DNA from: DATDEW01 sp046590205
GTDB taxonomy: Bacteria; Bacteroidota; Ignavibacteria; Palsa-1295
Length of the DNA stretch: 64,000 nucleotides
NCBI GenBank assembly: GCA_046590205.1
Contig: JBKJTT010000022.1
Location: forward strand, 1 to 64,000
Reading direction: 5' to 3'
The notes under the pieces were generated by a model. The model was not told the origin of the DNA and searched no databases. It worked only from the letters and a program-made list of their open reading frames with translations. Positions within the stretch are counted from its first letter, which is position 1, and the number at the start of each line of letters is the position of its first letter. A program made the position numbers and the translations under genes. Below are positions 16,441-25,019 of the stretch, in pieces.

Positions 16441-16980
16441 TTAAGCTGTCCACTCTCCCCTACTCAAACAGTAAATAACTCTTGCATCGCTTGGTGCGGT
16501 GATGGATTTTCCGTCTAACTCTGTGATAAGCACACCGCCGAGCTTCTCGACTGCTTTTCGCGAGCGCATGTTGTTCTCGCCGATAAAGAAGAGGATGTTA
16601 CCCGCGAATCGAAGTGCATGGTCTATCATTAGTCGCTTCATCGAGAGGTTATAGACTCCGCCCCAATACTCACGAGCGAGGAACGTCCAGCCGATCTCGA
16701 TGGCATCTTCGCTTTCTTTCACTTTCACGAAGCGCGAACTGCCGATCATCTTGCCGCTCTTTTTATCAATAACTGCGAACGCACCGCCGGAATCTATCGC
16801 ACCGCGAAAGAACACTTCAAACTCATCGCGCTGCCACCTGTCAAGCGCCGGGTGCTGCTCCCAGATGAGCGGATCGGATGCGACGGCGTAGAGAGCTTCA
16901 AAGTCATTCTCTTCAAGGGGGAGAAGAATGATCAGCTCATCTTCGAGTGTTGGCTGTAGATCAAAAGTAATACTGCTCAT
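16441..16980 (-). CDS. GNAT N-acetyltransferase
   Basis: 179 residues. The RimJ/RimL-like layout is visible: LEENDFEALYAVASDPLIWEQHP at the N-terminus, GGAFAVIDKKSGKMIGSSRF in the middle, EIGWTFLAREYWGGVYN as motif A, and GENNMRSRKAVEKLGG as motif B. In motif A the usual Q/R-x-x-G-x-G loop is weaker (EYWGGVYN), a pattern seen in many Bacteroidota members of this subgroup. Substrate unknown. It lies downstream of gyrB but behind gyrB's terminator, so it is probably transcribed independently or by readthrough. Confidence 0.85.
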   Translation of the reverse strand: MSSITFDLQPTLEDELIILLPLEENDFEALYAVASDPLIWEQHPALDRWQRDEFEVFFRGAIDSGGAFAVIDKKSGKMIGSSRFVKVKESEDAIEIGWTFLAREYWGGVYNLSMKRLMIDHALRFAGNILFFIGENNMRSRKAVEKLGGVLITELDGKSITAPSDARVIYCLSRGEWTA

Positions 16981-17003
16981 TTGCTATTAGTAGTAGTAAA
17001 ACA

Positions 17004-17028
17004 AAAACGCACCGATGCGGTGCGTTTT
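17004..17028 (-). terminator. Terminator of gyrB
   Basis: An 11-bp stem (aaaacgcaccg 17004-17014, cggtgcgtttt 17018-17028) with a 3-nt loop lies just past the gyrB stop; the minus-strand transcript ends in a U-rich tail. Confidence 0.75.
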
Positions 17029-17050
17029 ATATGACTATGTGTTAAGAATG

Positions 17051-19063
17051 TTATACATCCAAATTCCTCACATACGTTGCGTTCTTCTCGATGAATTGGC
17101 GGCGGGGTTCTACTTCGTCGCCCATCAAGGTCTCGAACATATCTGCAGTGGCTGCGGCACTCTCGATGCTTACGCGAAGAAGTGTGCGAGTCTCGGGGTT
17201 CATCGTTGTTGACCAAAGCTGGTCGGGATTCATTTCACCCAAACCTTTGAAGCGACTGATGACGATACCCTTCATATCTGGTGACTGCGGAGTAACAATC
17301 GTACCATCTTCGGCGGCGAGTTCATCCATGATGACTTCCTCTTCCTCCGGCTCATCTTTTCCTTTTTTCTTATCAGCTTTTTCTGCTTTGTAACGTTTGA
17401 CTATCTCGTCGCGCTCTTCTTCATTGTATGCGTACTGCTCCGACTTGCCGCGTTTTACTTTATATAGCGGCGGCTGTGCAATATAGACGTTACCGTTCTC
17501 GATCAAGTCACGCATGTGATTATAGAACAACGTCAGGATAAGCGTACGAATATGCGAACCGTCAACGTCAGCATCAGCCATAAGAATAACTTTTGCATAA
17601 CGCAACTTCGCTAAGTCCTGCTGTTCGCCGATACCGATGCCAAGTGCGGTGAAGATATTGCGTATCTCCTCGTTCTCGAGCATTTTATGAAGACGTGCTT
17701 TCTGCACGTTCAAAATTTTACCCTTGAGCGGAAGTATCGCCTGGAAGCGGCGGTCACGTCCCTGCTTAGCAGAACCACCTGCCGAGTCACCCTCAACAAG
17801 ATATATCTCACAATGCTCGGGGTCGGTGATAGAGCAGTCAGCAAGTTTACCCGGAAGCGCTGTGTTCTCAAGCGCATTTTTGCGGCGAACCATGTCCTTC
17901 GCTTTACGTGCTGCTTCGCGAGCCTCTGCGGCGCGGAGCACTTTATCTATGATGCGCTTGCCGACTGCAGGATTCTCTTCCAAGAACTGCGAAAGCATTT
18001 CGCCCATGATCATCTCGACAACAGACTGCACTTCGTTATTACCAAGCTTCGTCTTTGTCTGTCCTTCAAACTGTGGTTCTGCTACTTTACATGAAATAAT
18101 AGCAGTAAGTCCTTCGCGGTAATCATCTCCCGTCAAAGTGATCTTATCACTCTTGACAAGATTATTCTTCGCGGCGAATTGATTCATCGTGCGAGTGAGT
18201 GCCTTACGGAAACCGGCTACGTGCGTGCCGCCTTCATGCGTATTGATGTTATTGACGTAGCTGAAAAGATTTTCGTTGTAGCCGTCGTTGTATTCGAATG
18301 CGATCTCGACAGGTGTATTCTCCTTGACACCCTCGACATAGACTGGCTTATGAAGAGAGATTTTGGTACGATCAATGTGTTTGACGAAATCGCGTAAGCC
18401 GCCTTTAGCATGGAATGTCTCCTCTTCTTTCCCTACCTCATCTTTGAGCGAGATAGTTACCATCGGATTAAGGAATGCAAGCTCCATCATACGTTCGCGG
18501 AGCGCATCGAAGCGCATCTGCTGACCTTGCTTGAATATCTCGGGGTCGGGCTTCCAACTGGTATGTGTACCTGTGATCTTCGTTTTGCCGATGACCTTTA
18601 CTTTATCCTTCGGCTCTCCTTTTTCGTAGCGTTGGAAGTGCATCTCGCCGCCTTGGTGTACGGTTACTTCGCACCACTCGGATAGTGCATTCACTACCGA
18701 CGCACCTACGCCGTGCAGACCACCCGATACTTTATAGACGTTCTTATCAAACTTACCACCGGCATGGAGAACCGTCATGACGACCTGAAGCGCCGAGACG
18801 TTCTCGCCTTTATGAATTCCTGTCGGGATACCGCGTCCGTTATCAGTGACCGTACATGAACCGTCTTCATTGAGTGAAACGGAAATTTCAGTCGCATGAC
18901 CGGCGAGAACTTCGTCGATAGAGTTATCTACGATCTCATAAACAAGGTGATGAAGTCCGCGCGGACCAACATCGCCGATATACATAGCTGGGCGTTTACG
19001 AACGGCTTCAAGCCCTTTAAGAATTTGAATATCTTGCGCGCCGTACTCTTGAGTTTTTGCCAT
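17051..19063 (-). CDS. gyrB: DNA gyrase subunit B
   Basis: 670 residues, full length for the short (insert-less) GyrB form. The GHKL ATPase domain has VDNSIDE, DNGRGIP and GGLHGVGASVVNAL. The Toprim domain carries EGDSAGGSAKQGRDR at about 420 and DADVDGSHI at about 495, the metal-binding acidic residues. The C-terminal end RNLDV is the common GyrB ending. With GyrA (not in the window) it introduces negative supercoils using ATP. Assignment as GyrB over ParE rests on the KGENVSALQVV and AGGKFD motifs and the C-terminus. It is transcribed alone. Confidence 0.95.
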   Translation of the reverse strand: MAKTQEYGAQDIQILKGLEAVRKRPAMYIGDVGPRGLHHLVYEIVDNSIDEVLAGHATEISVSLNEDGSCTVTDNGRGIPTGIHKGENVSALQVVMTVLHAGGKFDKNVYKVSGGLHGVGASVVNALSEWCEVTVHQGGEMHFQRYEKGEPKDKVKVIGKTKITGTHTSWKPDPEIFKQGQQMRFDALRERMMELAFLNPMVTISLKDEVGKEEETFHAKGGLRDFVKHIDRTKISLHKPVYVEGVKENTPVEIAFEYNDGYNENLFSYVNNINTHEGGTHVAGFRKALTRTMNQFAAKNNLVKSDKITLTGDDYREGLTAIISCKVAEPQFEGQTKTKLGNNEVQSVVEMIMGEMLSQFLEENPAVGKRIIDKVLRAAEAREAARKAKDMVRRKNALENTALPGKLADCSITDPEHCEIYLVEGDSAGGSAKQGRDRRFQAILPLKGKILNVQKARLHKMLENEEIRNIFTALGIGIGEQQDLAKLRYAKVILMADADVDGSHIRTLILTLFYNHMRDLIENGNVYIAQPPLYKVKRGKSEQYAYNEEERDEIVKRYKAEKADKKKGKDEPEEEEVIMDELAAEDGTIVTPQSPDMKGIVISRFKGLGEMNPDQLWSTTMNPETRTLLRVSIESAAATADMFETLMGDEVEPRRQFIEKNATYVRNLDV

Positions 19064-19195
19064 CTGAACGGATTATAAACCTATTGAAAAATAACGACTT
19101 ACGAGGGGGTAAGTTTGAGTATGATATAACACGTTTTCGGGGCGTATGGTTTTGCGGAAAACCACCAATTTCAACTCATTTTATAATGCTTCTTT

Positions 19196-19390
19196 TTAAT
19201 CCCGCTCGTCAGGCGGTGTGGCGCTTAGCTGGTCGGAGGTGAGTTCTATCTTCTTGCCCGTGACAGGATCCGAGACGACGGGTGAGCCATTCTTCAGCTC
19301 TTTATACGGCGTATCAACTTCAACGCGCTTGCCATAGGATGGATGCTTCTTATCAATGCAGTAGAGTTTTTGTCCGGCGTAGTAACTCAT
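19196..19390 (-). CDS. Small hypothetical protein, 64 aa
   Basis: A short hydrophilic protein with a plausible small beta fold (YYAGQKLYCIDKKHPSYGKRVEV, then a GSPVVSDPVTGKKIEL segment). Codon use looks like its neighbours, and the chain is neither low complexity nor transmembrane. I do not recognise a family. No ribosome site is obvious before the ATG at 19390. It lies upstream of gyrB on the same strand with 132 bp between them. Confidence 0.45.
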   Translation of the reverse strand: MSYYAGQKLYCIDKKHPSYGKRVEVDTPYKELKNGSPVVSDPVTGKKIELTSDQLSATPPDERD

Positions 19391-19487
19391 GGTGGTATTG
19401 GTATATGTGATAGGTTTTCAACTACCAAGACACCCGAACGGTTTCCGCCCCGATTCTCTCGGTTGCTATGTAACAAACGTGGTGCAA

Positions 19488-19517
19488 TAAAAAAACGCCG
19501 CACATTGCTGCGCAGCG
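19488..19517 (-). terminator. Terminator of the Hcp-like gene
   Basis: 9-bp stem with two G-U pairs (arms 19509-19517 and 19496-19504) and a GCAA loop on the minus strand, followed by a run of T (19495-19488). Confidence 0.7.
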
Positions 19518-19545
19518 CTTTTTGAGAATAACTGCAATATGTATG

Positions 19546-20043
19546 TTATACTTTCTTTGCCATTACAAGATCATATGTGGCTGTTTGCGGTGTACTTTTG
19601 GTTTTTGCATCTACGCCGTCACCATCGAGATCGCCAACGGTTATCTGTCCCATGATGAGCATCGGAGTATTTGCATCCCATTCTTTGGAAATGGTGATTG
19701 GTTTATGCTGACGCTTTCCGCTGGACTGCCCGGTCGCAACATCGCGCGGAGCCTTGACTTCATATTCAAATGCAAGGACATGGGGTCCGCCACCTGCAGC
19801 GCTGCGCTTTGCAGAGCCGCTCTTGCCTTGTTTGGCTTTATAGACAATGTTATATGTTCCGGCTGGGATACCATCTGCGGAGAACGTACCGTCAGCGTTT
19901 TCGATAAGCTTGATATGCTTGCCTTTGCACTCGCCTTTGATTCCGTCAAGCTCGAGAAGGTAATCAGAAGCCGCGAATGAGTTTGAAACAAGTATCAACG
20001 CTGCGATAGCAACGAAAGCTATTTTATTAATGAGTGTTTTCAT
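19546..20043 (-). CDS. Exported protein with Hcp-like motifs, hypothetical
   Basis: 165 residues from the ATG at 20043; further upstream in-frame codons are not needed, because a clear Sec signal peptide (MKTLINKIAF to NSFAAS, about 1-21) starts there. The mature protein begins YLLELDGIKGE and later has PRDVATGQSSGKRQHKPITI and SKEWDANTP. These short motifs recall the Hcp (type VI secretion tube) family, in which a DGIKGE start and a GxRxHKPxTxTKE segment are common. True T6SS Hcp has no Sec signal, and no T6SS gene is nearby, so this would be a periplasmic or secreted relative. Assignment is tentative. It is a single-gene unit with its own terminator. Confidence 0.45.
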   Translation of the reverse strand: MKTLINKIAFVAIAALILVSNSFAASDYLLELDGIKGECKGKHIKLIENADGTFSADGIPAGTYNIVYKAKQGKSGSAKRSAAGGGPHVLAFEYEVKAPRDVATGQSSGKRQHKPITISKEWDANTPMLIMGQITVGDLDGDGVDAKTKSTPQTATYDLVMAKKV

Positions 20044-20196
20044 ATTGCGAATATGGTTAAAGTAAAAAATCTTGTTGCGTAGATATGATAATAAACTCCG
20101 CACCCATCTGTTTTGTAACAGCAAAGAGCAATTATGAACAAGAATTAACTCGTGATGCCCTTTTTGAAGCGTATAATGTACCTGAGCTCACGATAC

Positions 20197-20703
20197 TTAC
20201 GGTTTTGGTTTTGGGTCAACACCGCGCCAGTTATTGGCTGTACCGACCTCGGCACCGTTCTGCTTTGCATAAAGGAAAAGCTGCATACGGTAGGCGGTGA
20301 GGTATTTGAGGGGTGCTTCAAGCAATGCTCTGCCGAGTTTTACTTTTTCACCCCAGGGATAGATCGTTTCGGTTTCAAGATCTTCTGTGGTGATTGCGGA
20401 CATCAGTTCTTTGATATGATGCTTTTCTTTTTCGATAGCTGCCGGGATATCAACGAATTGAAGTTCCTTCGTTGCTGCAGATCGTGCACGAAGCTTATCG
20501 ATATTCTCAGGTATGCCCCATCCACCCTTGTGGAGCGTTTCTACGCCAGAAGTACCGATGAATGCAAGGTATCGGAGTAGGTCAATAGTCGAACGCATAT
20601 TTTCCGCTGGTCGCCACTCGGCTAAATCATTCGGAAGTTTAGTATAAAGATGTTCGATGAGGTTATACTCATGAAGCATAGAGTCGAGTAAAGTATTTTT
20701 CAT
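20197..20703 (-). CDS. DinB-superfamily protein
   Basis: 168 residues in a four-helix arrangement: an N-terminal HEYNLIEHLYTKLP helix, WRPAENMRSTIDLLRYLAFIG (the usual R-S-x-x-x-L-L-x-H/Y segment), a glutamate/histidine-rich third helix (AAIEKEKHHIKELMSAI) and a C-terminal YLTAYRMQLFLYAKQNG helix like the last DinB helix. The classic three-His metal site is partly missing (Tyr or Ala replaces some positions), so metal binding is doubtful. Function unknown. Single gene. Confidence 0.6.
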   Translation of the reverse strand: MKNTLLDSMLHEYNLIEHLYTKLPNDLAEWRPAENMRSTIDLLRYLAFIGTSGVETLHKGGWGIPENIDKLRARSAATKELQFVDIPAAIEKEKHHIKELMSAITTEDLETETIYPWGEKVKLGRALLEAPLKYLTAYRMQLFLYAKQNGAEVGTANNWRGVDPKPKP

Positions 20704-20861
20704 GTGATCAATATAGTTGAGAGTAAGGTAACACTATAGTGCAGAAATGTTTTCCGCCAATTGAAAGGTTACGGGTAAAATCGCTCTTTGTTCTATGGCA
20801 ACAATCCTTTTCGTAATGACGTGTGTTCATTAGGTATGAGTAAACACGAATACTTCTATTG

Positions 20862-22379
20862 ATGAACACCTGGTACCAATTTGTTTTTATCATTCTTTTC
20901 CTAAGCTTTGTATTGAGCGTAGCAGAAGGTCAATACGTCATCGAAAAACTTCCGCCATCAATAAATACCGTTGAAGCAGCAGAAGGTATGCCCGTTATCA
21001 GCGTTGATGGAAAGATGCTATACTTCGCACGGTCTCGTCCATCAGCCGATGGAACGCTTGTCCTTGACATTTGGCGAAGTATCGGTGGTAGTGACGGTAT
21101 CTTCAGTGAGCCCGAGCTTATCGGCGGTAAGCTTGCCTCACGTTTTGGAATTGCAGTCACGAGTATCGCTCCTGATAATAATACTCTGTACCTTGTCGGA
21201 AAGCTACGTCATAATACACCACCAGATGAGCGCGTATTTGAAACACATCGCACAAAAGATGGGATAAGTCATCCCAAACCAATACGAGTTCGCGAGTTGA
21301 ATCTTCGTGGTGAAGTCACCGATTATTCTTTCGGACCTGATCAACGTACACTCGTTATGGCTCTTGAGCGAGATTCATCTATCGGCGGAAGTGACCTATA
21401 TGTCAGTTTTCTTGATGAGGCAAAAAACGAATGGACTAAACCGCTCTGGCTTGGTGACATAGTTAATTCTGTTGAAAATGAGATTACCCCCTATCTTTCA
21501 TCGGATAATAAGACGCTATACTTTTCAAGCAATCGTCCTGGTGGTTATGGTGAGTTAGATGTATTTCGTACTATCCGTATCAGTGATAGCTGGACGAGTT
21601 GGACAAAGCCTGAGAATATAGGGACGGAGATAAATCGTCGCGGAAGAACGAGCTATTTTACTATTGATGCCAAGGGTGAGTATGCATACTTTGTCTGGAG
21701 AAAAAATATTCAATCCCAGACCGACATCTATCGTCTGCGATTACCACCTAACTTCTCTCGCGCTATACGTATCGCCGGTAAAGTAACCGATGATAACGGG
21801 CAGCCAATTGAAGCTATCATTAGATATGAACGACTTTCAGACGGTAAGCAGCTCGGGCTTGCAAGAACAAATCCTACAAATGGGGAATATCAGATCGTGG
21901 TGCCATTCAACGAAACATATGGATTACGAGCTGAACGTGATGGATACATCCCGGTGAGTGAAAACATTAGTATTGATAGTGGAGATATGAGAGATGTAGT
22001 TGCAATGGATTTGATGCTCGTTAAAATCAGAGAGAATGTAGCGATCCGCTTGAACAACATTTTTTTTGAAACGAACAAAGCTGAACTTCTCACCGAGTCA
22101 GCAAGCGAGCTTGAACGACTACGCGGATTACTAATAAGTCAACCGAACTACCGAATCGCTATTGACGGGCATACTGATTCGACTGGTAGTACATCATACA
22201 ACAACCAACTTTCCCTAGCCAGAGCAAATGCTGTTCGAGAATACCTTGTCTCAAAAGGAATATCGAAGACAAGAATTGAGACATATGGGCTTGCAGGGGA
22301 AAATCCTACTGACTCAAATACAACTGAAGAAGGACGTTCGAGGAACAGAAGAGTTGAGTTTAGAATCCTATCAAACTAA
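20862..22379 (+). CDS. PD40 propeller, carboxypeptidase-regulatory-like and OmpA domain protein
   Basis: 505 residues from the ATG at 20862. Sec signal (to about residue 23, AEGQ), then a PD40/WD40-like propeller with the recurring SxDxKTLYFSSNRPGG motif (about 40-280), then a carboxypeptidase regulatory-like fold (IRIAGKVTDDNGQPI, about 305-385), then an OmpA C-terminal domain (FFETNKAEL through IDGHTDSTGS and RARAN-like SLARANAVREYL) that binds peptidoglycan. This layout is typical of PorE-like or other OmpA-PD40 envelope proteins of Bacteroidota, some of which support T9SS. No PorK/L/M/N genes adjoin it, so a T9SS role is not shown. It overlaps the next gene's end by 4 bp. Confidence 0.85.
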   Translation: MNTWYQFVFIILFLSFVLSVAEGQYVIEKLPPSINTVEAAEGMPVISVDGKMLYFARSRPSADGTLVLDIWRSIGGSDGIFSEPELIGGKLASRFGIAVTSIAPDNNTLYLVGKLRHNTPPDERVFETHRTKDGISHPKPIRVRELNLRGEVTDYSFGPDQRTLVMALERDSSIGGSDLYVSFLDEAKNEWTKPLWLGDIVNSVENEITPYLSSDNKTLYFSSNRPGGYGELDVFRTIRISDSWTSWTKPENIGTEINRRGRTSYFTIDAKGEYAYFVWRKNIQSQTDIYRLRLPPNFSRAIRIAGKVTDDNGQPIEAIIRYERLSDGKQLGLARTNPTNGEYQIVVPFNETYGLRAERDGYIPVSENISIDSGDMRDVVAMDLMLVKIRENVAIRLNNIFFETNKAELLTESASELERLRGLLISQPNYRIAIDGHTDSTGSTSYNNQLSLARANAVREYLVSKGISKTRIETYGLAGENPTDSNTTEEGRSRNRRVEFRILSN

Positions 22380-22672
22380 TTGAGAACAAGCGTAGGTGCA
22401 GTTGCAGGAGCTCTATCAGTAACGATGAGCTGATCAATCTCAAAGGTCATATACTTTTGCATCGGGAAACTCTCCACGATTCGGAATGCGGCTTCCTCAT
22501 TCTCGGCAAAGATGGTCATCCATGATTTGGTGCGGTCGAAGTTCAAACTGAAACTCGATATTACTCCTGTTTGCAAGAGTCTTCCTATCATCTGACGCTG
22601 TCTCGGGATAAGAGTTACGAACTCTTCATCCTTATAGTACGGCATCGTAATTTCCATCATATATGCGTTCAT
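22376..22672 (-). CDS. Small ferredoxin-fold protein, muconolactone-isomerase-like
   Basis: 98 residues with a beta-alpha-beta-beta-alpha-beta arrangement: YMMEITMPYY, then an IPRQRQMIGRLLQTG helix, a SFSLNFDRTKSWMTIFAENEE strand pair, a RIVESFPMQKY helix, and a final strand. It resembles the YciI or muconolactone isomerase dimeric alpha-beta-barrel families. No catabolic genes are nearby, so enzymatic function is not implied. It meets the OmpA-PD40 gene tail to tail with a 4-bp overlap. Confidence 0.5.
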   Translation of the reverse strand: MNAYMMEITMPYYKDEEFVTLIPRQRQMIGRLLQTGVISSFSLNFDRTKSWMTIFAENEEAAFRIVESFPMQKYMTFEIDQLIVTDRAPATAPTLVLN

Positions 22673-22721
22673 ACGTATTCCTTGTCTTTTTTCAGTAGCA
22701 ATTACAACGGATTATTTGCCG

Positions 22722-23447
22722 TTAGGTTCGCCCAAGAAAGGAAAGAACTTCGATACCTGCCTCGAACTTTTTAATTATTTTATCAGGCAGCTTCGGGCTC
22801 ATGAGTTCTTCCTTTGTGATATTCACACCAAACATGTACTCCTTCATCTTGAGATACTTGATCGCGGGGTGGTCTTCATCAAATCCTTTCGGGGCGCGGA
22901 CAAGTGAGGCGCCTGTTATTCCACCCGGAAATTCTTTCACAAACTTTTTATCTTTTACAAGTTTCTCAAGTGTTTTATAATTATCAAGAAGCTTCTCGCG
23001 GATGCGCTTGAGATACGGAGAGCTTGGGTCATGTGCTCCGCCGCCGATATAGGTTCGCATATCATTCTTTCCTTCGGGCTCCATACCGAGATACATCCCC
23101 GTCCACTCGTCGCTTGCTAGTCCTTCCATAGGAAAAACAATACCAATGTGAGTCTTGTACGGAGTTTTATCTTTTGAGAAACGAATATCACGATTGATGC
23201 GGAAGAGAGAGGTTTTAATATTAGCGCGCAGCGGCAATCCCGACTCCTTGACACGAACAGCCATTGCCTCAACAAATGCCTTCGATGGCTCCCGTAGATC
23301 TTCTTCGTAATCGGAGCGGTTTGCATCGAACCACTCTTTATTGTTATTCTTCTTCAAGTTATGCAAGAATTTGAACATCTCCGTCGGAAATCCTTCAAAC
23401 TCCGAAGCAGGGGGTGGAGTATCAAGGAATATATCTTTCTTCTTCAT
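22722..23447 (-). CDS. DUF2461 family protein
   Basis: 241 residues matching the DUF2461 (TIGR02453) family: FKFLHNLKKNNNKEWFDANRSDYEEDLREPSKAF near the N-terminus, FRINRDIRFSKDKTPYKTHIG in the middle, and MYLGMEPEGK with GGGAHDPS. The conserved N-R-D-x-R-F-S-K-x-K-x-P-Y-K segment is diagnostic. Function unknown. It begins 5 bp after the second GT-C gene and is probably co-transcribed with the sigma/GT-C run upstream. Confidence 0.8.
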   Translation of the reverse strand: MKKKDIFLDTPPPASEFEGFPTEMFKFLHNLKKNNNKEWFDANRSDYEEDLREPSKAFVEAMAVRVKESGLPLRANIKTSLFRINRDIRFSKDKTPYKTHIGIVFPMEGLASDEWTGMYLGMEPEGKNDMRTYIGGGAHDPSSPYLKRIREKLLDNYKTLEKLVKDKKFVKEFPGGITGASLVRAPKGFDEDHPAIKYLKMKEYMFGVNITKEELMSPKLPDKIIKKFEAGIEVLSFLGRT

Positions 23448-23452
23448 CGCTA

Positions 23453-25009
23453 TTATTCTTTTTTATAGATTTTCACTCTACCGATAGAATCGTGGAGTAC
23501 GTAAGTCACGCCATGACGTTTCGCAGAGTTAGATATGTCGTCAATCTTTTCCTGCCAGTCGGCAATGTATTCAAATTGCTCTTGGGCAACATACGCACCA
23601 ATATCATCTTTTTGCCGAGCACGGAGCGCACTTATATTTACTTTCCCATCAAGATTCACTACGTTTGATGCTACGAATCCTGCTGTACCTGATTGATCCA
23701 TACCTACCCGCGCGGGAGCAACTGTTTCTGCCCACTCCCCCGTACGATAGAAATCACTATATTCATCTATGACGAAATAGTACCCGTAGCGGACATAGCT
23801 AAATAGGAATGCCACAACGATAAATGAGCAAAGCAGAGCTTTTTTTACTTTTGACTCCAATAACCACGCTATAATATTTGGAATTATCAATGCCGCAAGT
23901 ATTAATGCAAGAAGCCGGTATGGTTGAAAGTATCGCGGAATAAAATGAGGTGCGCTAAAGAAGAACACATAGTACACAGTGAAAATGAGGCAGGTAAAAA
24001 GTAGTGGTAGCAGAACCTTAAGACGATAGTTATGTAAAATCATGCTCCATGACTTAGTGACTTTTAAGACAAAATATATTCCGCCAAAAACAATGAAAGT
24101 CCAAATAAGAGAAATAATGTTGGAGACCTCAACCGATTTCGGCAAAAAGAAGAATACACTAAATGAATCAGCAATAACGGTCAGTGCTTGCCACACATTA
24201 CGTCCGGTCTCATCAACGAGTGATTCTGCAAATCCACTCTGCGGCATAATGTGACCAAATGTTGAATAATTATACCACCACCATGGCGAAGAAACCACGA
24301 GCGCGGATAGCCCGATAATTAAAGCATTCTTTAGTCCAGATACTTTATACTTTACTAATTCGTATAAACAGATTGCCCCTATAAAAATTGTAGCATCTAT
24401 TCTGGCAAGGACTGTAAAACCAAGGAGCATTCCAAACAACAGCATATCTCTCCCTGTCGATTGTTTCCGCTCTGTACGTTTACGAAGTATGCCAGAATAC
24501 ACAACCAGAGAAGCAATCAGAAGTACTGAATACAAACCTGTTTCCAACCCACATGCCGTATGAACATAAACAGGGTAAAGTGTTGCCCACAAACCCGCAG
24601 CAAGTAATGGTGGTGATTTCCAAAGCGGTGCTCCACTCTCTTTCATTACCATCATTCTCTTGATAAGTATTGCCAAGAGCACTGCACTTATGGCATCAAA
24701 GAGGGCTACCAAAATAAAGGCAAGCTTTAGGACAAGTAGCTTTTGAAATCCGGCAATTAAAAAAAGAGGGGCGTAAAAAAATATGATGAGTGGTTGGACA
24801 CCGTTTGTCGGCTGAACCCCATCAACGCTAAAACCCTCGCCACGAGCAAAATGCTCGGCAGTAGAAAATAGATAGAAGGAGTCTTCGTTGAATGGTCTGG
24901 TAAAAATTCTCTCTTCACTTCTGAACATCAATGCAAGCCGCATTATGATTGTCAGAATAACGACAACACGAAGTGCTTTTTTTTCTTTAAGCGAAAAGAG
25001 CTGCGTCAC
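23453..25009 (-). CDS. GT-C membrane glycosyltransferase, copy 2
   Basis: 518 residues with about 10-12 membrane helices, GTG start at 25009. The first periplasmic loop has NEDSFYLF (acidic pair ED) followed by GFSVDGVQPTNGVQPL, and the C-terminal periplasmic part ends with GMDQSGTAGFVASN and VVNLDGKVN. GT-C transferases (PMT/ArnT-like) move sugars from lipid carriers to periplasmic acceptors. It is a close tandem duplicate of the next upstream protein, with the same loop and C-terminal motifs. The two genes are 10 bp apart, and a DUF2461 gene follows after 5 bp, so they form one operon. Acceptor unknown; cell-wall polymers or surface proteins are plausible. Confidence 0.8.
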   Translation of the reverse strand: MTQLFSLKEKKALRVVVILTIIMRLALMFRSEERIFTRPFNEDSFYLFSTAEHFARGEGFSVDGVQPTNGVQPLIIFFYAPLFLIAGFQKLLVLKLAFILVALFDAISAVLLAILIKRMMVMKESGAPLWKSPPLLAAGLWATLYPVYVHTACGLETGLYSVLLIASLVVYSGILRKRTERKQSTGRDMLLFGMLLGFTVLARIDATIFIGAICLYELVKYKVSGLKNALIIGLSALVVSSPWWWYNYSTFGHIMPQSGFAESLVDETGRNVWQALTVIADSFSVFFFLPKSVEVSNIISLIWTFIVFGGIYFVLKVTKSWSMILHNYRLKVLLPLLFTCLIFTVYYVFFFSAPHFIPRYFQPYRLLALILAALIIPNIIAWLLESKVKKALLCSFIVVAFLFSYVRYGYYFVIDEYSDFYRTGEWAETVAPARVGMDQSGTAGFVASNVVNLDGKVNISALRARQKDDIGAYVAQEQFEYIADWQEKIDDISNSAKRHGVTYVLHDSIGRVKIYKKE

Positions 25010-25019
25010 GGATGTTTGT

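Noticed and set aside
17015..17393. Plus-strand frames opposite gyrB
   Set aside because: Antisense shadows of the strongly conserved gyrB frame.
19546..20043. Type VI secretion system
   Set aside because: Only Hcp-like motifs in one exported protein; no sheath, VgrG or ClpV genes in the window.
20708..20893. Minus-strand 61-codon frame overlapping the OmpA gene start
   Set aside because: No ribosome site or domain; overlaps a real start.
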